From assembly GCF_016653295.1 (NCBI RefSeq), contig NZ_NHSF01000059.1, positions 140,162-204,161 on the forward strand: a DNA stretch of 64,000 nucleotides. The letters run 5' to 3'. Positions 60,901 to 64,000 of the stretch are shown here, one piece after another (the stretch's first letter is position 1; every line of letters begins with the position of its first letter). The translations under genes were made by a program, and so were the position numbers. The notes below the pieces were generated by a model. That model did no database searches. It was not told where the DNA came from and was given only the letters and a program-made list of their open reading frames with translations. Origin of the DNA: Halochromatium salexigens (GTDB taxonomy: Bacteria; Pseudomonadota; Gammaproteobacteria; Chromatiales; Chromatiaceae).

Positions 60901-61105
60901 CTTCGATATCCTCGGCGCTAGCGCCGGACCAAACCACGCGCACCGAGACGATATCCAGCTCGAAGGTCGGGAAGAACTGCACATTGAGCCGATCGAGCGC
61001 GAAGGCGCCGGTCAGCAGCATGATGACCATCAGCAGGTTGGCGGCAACCTTGTGATGGGCGAACAGACCGATGATGTCGGTGCGATGCTGCTCGAGCCTG
61101 CTCAT
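57947..61105 (-). CDS. RND-family efflux permease (AcrB/MexB superfamily)
   Basis: A 1052-residue RND transporter with 12 predicted helices and two large periplasmic loops. The proton-relay pair is in ALGIIVDDAIVV (Asp near 401/402) in TM4, with the matching GLSGIVVNDSIILVSF region in the second half. The protein starts with a short cytoplasmic N-terminus and KVAANLLMVIMLLTGAFAL. It uses proton motive force to extrude drugs, metals or lipids; the substrate is not evident. It overlaps the adaptor gene by 4 bases, and no outer-membrane channel gene is in the window. Confidence 0.95.
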   Translation of the reverse strand: MSRLEQHRTDIIGLFAHHKVAANLLMVIMLLTGAFALDRLNVQFFPTFELDIVSVRVVWSGASAEDIEDGITDPLEQRLRTVDGLDKMTSTSSQGISSITLEFDEGIDPLLALDEVRRSVDAFRNFPQDAEKPEVALTTRYEQVARLLITGLQDRAEMRQLVRRFETELLERGLDQVQINGLPQEEIRIQVDHDQLEQLGVGLREVGQRVSDFSLDLPAGSIGRDEGSRELRSLDKRREALGFEQIPIRADQQLRVELGDVAEIERVPQDRSVLLTVDGQPAIEMVLQRSERGDTLEAARAFSQWLEEARQTLPPGIEISVYDASWELVRDRIMLLVTNGLGGLVLVVAILYLFLTGRVAFWVAWGIPVSFAATLFILYLVGGSINMLSLFALIMALGIIVDDAIVVGEDAMAHYQMGEDPLLAAEGGARRMLAPVIASSLTTVAAFLPLILVGGRIGNILGAIPIVIICVILASLVESFLVLPGHLRNAFVHTHKIKPNSLRARLDRGFEWLRDRAFRPLVIVAVRQRFATVASAIAMLTLAVGLLAGGRLGFVFFPTPEPQIINANVTFAAGTPRARVDRFLAHLEETLTETEQALDQGPLINVVLAFHGSKSGAGSGAAADQLGSLQIELVEPDLRRVRNNALIRAWRERIQMPAGLESLNITARRVGPPGRDLTIRLTGASAEQLKTAALALAETIAGIDGVLEVDDDMAYGREQLIYRLTPVGEALGLTVSDLGRQLRTAFDGQLVQILQDGADEVEVRVMLPSAERGTLASLYRLNVRTPAGDSVPLTAVADWDSRRGFEVLRHAEGKLAIEVTADVDATVTTVGEVIAGLEDGTLAQLQRDYGIDSSFEGRSADQRDTLSDMRKGLMLGLVLIYLILAWVFSSYGWPLVVMAVIPFGLTGALFGHWFMGIDLTILSLFGMFGLSGIVVNDSIILVSFYKQLRGEGLSIQQALIEAASQRLRAVLLTSLTTIAGLMPLLFETSYQAQFLIPMATSIAFGLGFATLLILLVIPALLSMHESAHGRLQRWFGRASSLPTSPPASSESG

Positions 61106-62373
61106 CGCCCCGTCTCTCCAGCGGCATCATCAGCAGCCTCAGCGCCGATGATCTCGACCCGGAGCCCCTCGACCGCATTCGGCATGTGGGTGGTCACCAG
61201 CGCATCCCCGGGTTCGAGTTCATCGGAACGCACCAATAGCCGCTCCTCGCCACGCGCGCCGAGTCGGGTGCCCAGGGGCTCGACATCGATCCCATGCATG
61301 CGCCCATCCTCGACCACATAAAGGCGGTTACTGCCATAGACGGCGCGGAACGGCACCTCGATCAGCGCCTCGCGCAGCGGTCGCTCGAGCGTCACGCTCA
61401 ACAGCTGCCCGAAGCGCACCAGGCCCGGCTCACCCTCGACCTCGAACAGGGCGTCGACACCGCTTGGATCGGCTTCCCCCGCCAATCGGTCGAAGCGCAA
61501 TGTCAGGGATTCGCCGCCGATCATCGCCCTCGCCCTCAGTGCGATTCCCTGAGTGGCCGCCGCGATCAGCTCGTCCTGATAGGGCGCTGGAATCCGCGCC
61601 CGAACCTCCAGGCGCTCGGTGGCATAGAGGCGCACCAGCACCTCGCCCTTGCTGACCTGATCGCCCTCGGTCACCTCGACGCCGGTGACGATCCCCTCAT
61701 AGGGCGCGCGGATGGTCGCGCGCTCGAGTTCGAGTTGCAGCTCCGCCCGTCTCGCCTCGGTGCTGGCGAGCCGCGCCTCGAGCCCACGCAGTCGGCTCGG
61801 ATGATCGGCGATCGCCATTTCACGGTTGCTGACCACCAGTTGCTGCTGGGCCTCGCTGCGCTTGGCATCATCCAGCGCCTGTTCGGCGCCGACCTGCTGC
61901 GTCTTCAAACGCTGCTGACGCGCCACCGCGTCCCGCGCCAGTTGTAGCAGGCGCCGCTCTTGTTCGAGCGCGCGGCGATCGGTCTCGGCGCGGTTCTTCT
62001 CGCTGGCGATCTGCGCCTCGAGATCGGCGATCTCGGCCTCGACCTGCGCGATACGGGGACGAAAATCACGCTCGTCGAGGCGCAGTAACACCTCGCCTTC
62101 GGCCACGACATCCCCATCCTGGACCCGTACCTCGGCCACCCAGGCCGCTGCCGAGGCGGCCGCGCGCAGCAGATCCGGGGTCTCGACCCGACCATAGAGT
62201 TCGAGCTGGGGTGAGGCAGTGATGCGCTCGACCGGTTCGACCTCGACCCGCCAGATACGCTCTTGCACCGTCGGCGAGGCCTGCTCGGACTTGGTCGATT
62301 TCAGGATTTGGAAGGCACCGACACCCATGGCGAGGATGAGGACGGGCAGCAACACTTTGAAAAGACGTCTCAC
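61102..62373 (-). CDS. RND periplasmic adaptor (membrane fusion protein)
   Basis: A 423-residue adaptor with an N-terminal membrane anchor (LFKVLLPVLILAMGVGAF). It has a lipoyl/barrel-sandwich domain split around a coiled-coil hairpin (about residues 110-215, with EIADLEAQIASEKNRAETDR), then beta-barrel and membrane-proximal domains. It bridges the permease to an outer-membrane factor. It is first in the pair and overlaps the permease start by 4 bases (ATGA). Confidence 0.92.
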   Translation of the reverse strand: MRRLFKVLLPVLILAMGVGAFQILKSTKSEQASPTVQERIWRVEVEPVERITASPQLELYGRVETPDLLRAAASAAAWVAEVRVQDGDVVAEGEVLLRLDERDFRPRIAQVEAEIADLEAQIASEKNRAETDRRALEQERRLLQLARDAVARQQRLKTQQVGAEQALDDAKRSEAQQQLVVSNREMAIADHPSRLRGLEARLASTEARRAELQLELERATIRAPYEGIVTGVEVTEGDQVSKGEVLVRLYATERLEVRARIPAPYQDELIAAATQGIALRARAMIGGESLTLRFDRLAGEADPSGVDALFEVEGEPGLVRFGQLLSVTLERPLREALIEVPFRAVYGSNRLYVVEDGRMHGIDVEPLGTRLGARGEERLLVRSDELEPGDALVTTHMPNAVEGLRVEIIGAEAADDAAGETGR

Positions 62374-62545
62374 GCGGGATTCTCAAGACAGACGAACGAG
62401 GTGGGGATTGGCGTAGTGTCGTGGCGCGCCGGGTCAATGGCAACGACGAAGCGCAGCACATGGGCGCCGAAGGGGGCGGACACAATGAGCGAGTTGGGAT
62501 TGGACAGCGCGCTTGTGGAGGAATTCGCGGCGGTTGGAGCAGTGT

Positions 62546-63565
62546 TCAGTACCCGCGCTCGGCGAGCAGCAGCGCGCGCACGGGGGCTGGATGGCCCTCG
62601 ATGGTGAGACTCGGATCGTTCGGATCGAGACAATCGGCCAGGGACTGAAAGCGCATCCAGGGCGTCGCGCGTTGCTCTTCAGTGGTCGTGCGGGACAGGT
62701 CGACCAACCGAATCTCGCGGTAACCCGCCGCCGCGATCCAGTCGACCAGGGTCGCGACGCTTGGGATTGCGTGGACGTTGCGCATCCGGGCATAGCGCCC
62801 GGCCGGGATCAGGGTCTCGTGATGTGATCGCTCGGGGCGATCGATCACGAGCGTCTCGAGGACCAGCTCGCCACCCGGGCGAAGACAGTCGCGCAAGCGG
62901 GCCAGGTGTTGAGCTGGATCGCGTCGGTGATAGAGCACGCCCATCGAGAACAGGGTATCGAACCCGCCTGCGGCCGCGTCGCAAAGGCTTGGCAGATCAT
63001 CATCGGCGAGCGGCAGCACGGCGAGGCGTTCAGCGCCGATGAGTTGGTTGAGGGCGAGGAACTGCAGCACGAAGCGCGCCGTGGGGTCGATACCGAGCAC
63101 CCGCTCGGCGCCGGCACCGAGCGCGCGAAAGCCGTAGTAGCCATTGCCACAGCCGACATCGAGCACCCGGCGCCCGGTCAAGGGCGCGATGGCCTCGGCC
63201 AGACGCGCCCATTTCCAGTCCGAGCGCCACTCGGCATCGACTTCGACCCCATGCAGACAGAACGGCCCCTTGCGCCAGGGGTGCAAGGCGTCCAGCGCCT
63301 GGCGTAGCTGGGTCTTCACCGCCGCCGGCAGCGGTCGTTCGCTCGTCACCCCGACGCAGGGCTGATCCAGGATCACACGCTCCGCCGGCAGCGTCGGCAG
63401 CCGTTGCAGGGCCTCCACCCAGTCGAGCAGATCGCCATGCCGGGCCGGCTGCAGCCGTTCGCCGGTGAGCTGCGCCAAGGGCGCGCTCCAGGCGGCGAGC
63501 GGTGTCGCGCGCAAGGCCTCGAAGAAGGGCGCGAAGCGCTGTGTGAGGGCCTGTTCGGAAGCCAT
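62546..63565 (-). CDS. cmoB: tRNA carboxymethyluridine synthase CmoB
   Basis: A 339-residue CmoB that transfers a carboxymethyl group from carboxy-SAM to 5-hydroxyuridine-34 of tRNA, giving cmo5U. Diagnostic segments are LHPWRKGPFCLHGVEVDAEW, RSDWKWARL, VLDVGCGNGYYGFRALG (SAM site) and FSMGVLYHRRDP. The ATG at 63565 overlaps the cmoA stop by one base; an upstream in-frame start at 63598 would lie inside cmoA. It works together with cmoA. Confidence 0.96.
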   Translation of the reverse strand: MASEQALTQRFAPFFEALRATPLAAWSAPLAQLTGERLQPARHGDLLDWVEALQRLPTLPAERVILDQPCVGVTSERPLPAAVKTQLRQALDALHPWRKGPFCLHGVEVDAEWRSDWKWARLAEAIAPLTGRRVLDVGCGNGYYGFRALGAGAERVLGIDPTARFVLQFLALNQLIGAERLAVLPLADDDLPSLCDAAAGGFDTLFSMGVLYHRRDPAQHLARLRDCLRPGGELVLETLVIDRPERSHHETLIPAGRYARMRNVHAIPSVATLVDWIAAAGYREIRLVDLSRTTTEEQRATPWMRFQSLADCLDPNDPSLTIEGHPAPVRALLLAERGY

Positions 63566-64000
63566 CAGCGCGCCACCCAGCCAACGAAGTTCAGACATTG
63601 GAAGAAGGGCTCGATGCGCGTGAAACCGGCCTCCTGCAATCGATCCTGATGCGTTTGCATGCTGTCTGGGATCAGCACCTGCTCCAAGGCCGCGCGCTTG
63701 CGAGCGATCTCGAGCTGGCTGTAGCCCTGCGCGGCCTTGAAGTCGGCATGCACCTGGGTCAAGAGTGCGTCGTCATCGCCCAAGGCGACCTTCTCGGCCA
63801 GGATCAGCGCCCCACCCGGTCGCAGCCCAGCGCGGATGCGCTGCAGCAACGGCAAGCGTTGCTCGGGCGCGAGGAATTGCAGGGTCAGGTTCAGCACCAC
63901 GAGACTGGCATCGGCGATGGCGACATCGGCCAGATCGGCACAGATCGGCTGCAGCCGACCGCGCTGGATCGGCTCATCGAGCCGCAGCCGCAGCTCATCG
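63565..64000 (-). CDS. cmoA: Carboxy-SAM synthase CmoA (partial, 5' end outside window)
   Basis: The C-terminal 144 residues of CmoA, which converts SAM and prephenate into carboxy-SAM for CmoB. Visible parts are VVLNLTLQFL, LRPGGALILAEKV, AAQGYSQLEIARKRAALEQV and the C-terminal TRIEPFFQCLNFVGWVA. The window edge at 64000 cuts the N-terminal part including the SAM motif. It ends exactly at the cmoB start (TGATG). Confidence 0.95.
   Translation of the reverse strand, partial: DELRLRLDEPIQRGRLQPICADLADVAIADASLVVLNLTLQFLAPEQRLPLLQRIRAGLRPGGALILAEKVALGDDDALLTQVHADFKAAQGYSQLEIARKRAALEQVLIPDSMQTHQDRLQEAGFTRIEPFFQCLNFVGWVAR

Overview
The window is a GC-rich, densely coded chromosomal segment from a gammaproteobacterium. 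Two conserved gene blocks fix this placement: dciA(DUF721)-M23 peptidase-secA at the left, and rimP-nusA-infB-rbfA-truB-rpsO-pnp at 44-53 kb. A cmoA-cmoB pair lies at the right edge. The sequence style fits Chromatiales (purple sulfur bacteria and relatives), but no photosynthesis or sulfur-oxidation gene is present, so that family-level placement is inference. I saw no rRNA, tRNA or CRISPR array.

Layout. 0-6.6 kb: DciA-like protein, M23 peptidase, SecA, ArgJ and a Nudix-ThiE fusion. 6.6-10.6 kb: two small unknown proteins, a 374-base stretch with no recognisable gene, then feoA-feoB-feoC for ferrous iron uptake. 10.5-17.7 kb (minus strand): penicillin-acylase-family Ntn hydrolase, triheme cytochrome c, a BPSS1780-like membrane protein and a SEC-C motif protein. 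17.8-22.9 kb: a 1702-residue DUF4062-STAND NTPase-transmembrane-WD40 protein, the most striking gene here and a candidate defence or signalling sensor. 22.9-25.2 kb: GT87-type membrane glycosyltransferase and a small methyltransferase. 25.2-26.7 kb: decayed accessory DNA holding an antitoxin remnant, a RecQ helicase fragment fused to a DUF4338 fragment, and a frameshifted, truncated IS4/Tn5-type transposase. 26.8-43.7 kb: ordinary metabolic and envelope genes (DAHP synthase, Slt transglycosylase, inositol-monophosphatase family, TauE exporter, PEP/pyruvate-binding protein with a degenerate KaiC-like head, GdhA, NDUFA9-like and NDUFAF7-like proteins, pteridine reductase-like SDR, SLAC1-type channel, SprT). 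43.7-53 kb: the nusA-infB-pnp block, preceded by a leader with two intrinsic terminators. 53-57.9 kb: DUF3775 and YihY proteins, then a second decayed zone (AT-rich foreign DNA, a transposase pseudogene with an in-frame amber codon, a 5' remnant of a small gene), an intact Uma2-family endonuclease and an MscS-like protein that has lost its channel domain. 57.9-64 kb: an RND pump with its adaptor, then cmoB and the 3' part of cmoA.

Functional links. feoABC is a tightly overlapped transport operon. The RND permease and adaptor overlap by 4 bases. cmoA and cmoB act consecutively in wobble-uridine modification. rimP to pnp covers ribosome maturation, transcription elongation, translation initiation, tRNA pseudouridylation and RNA decay. 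The two decayed zones show repeated insertion and loss of mobile and toxin-antitoxin-type cargo in a core chromosome.
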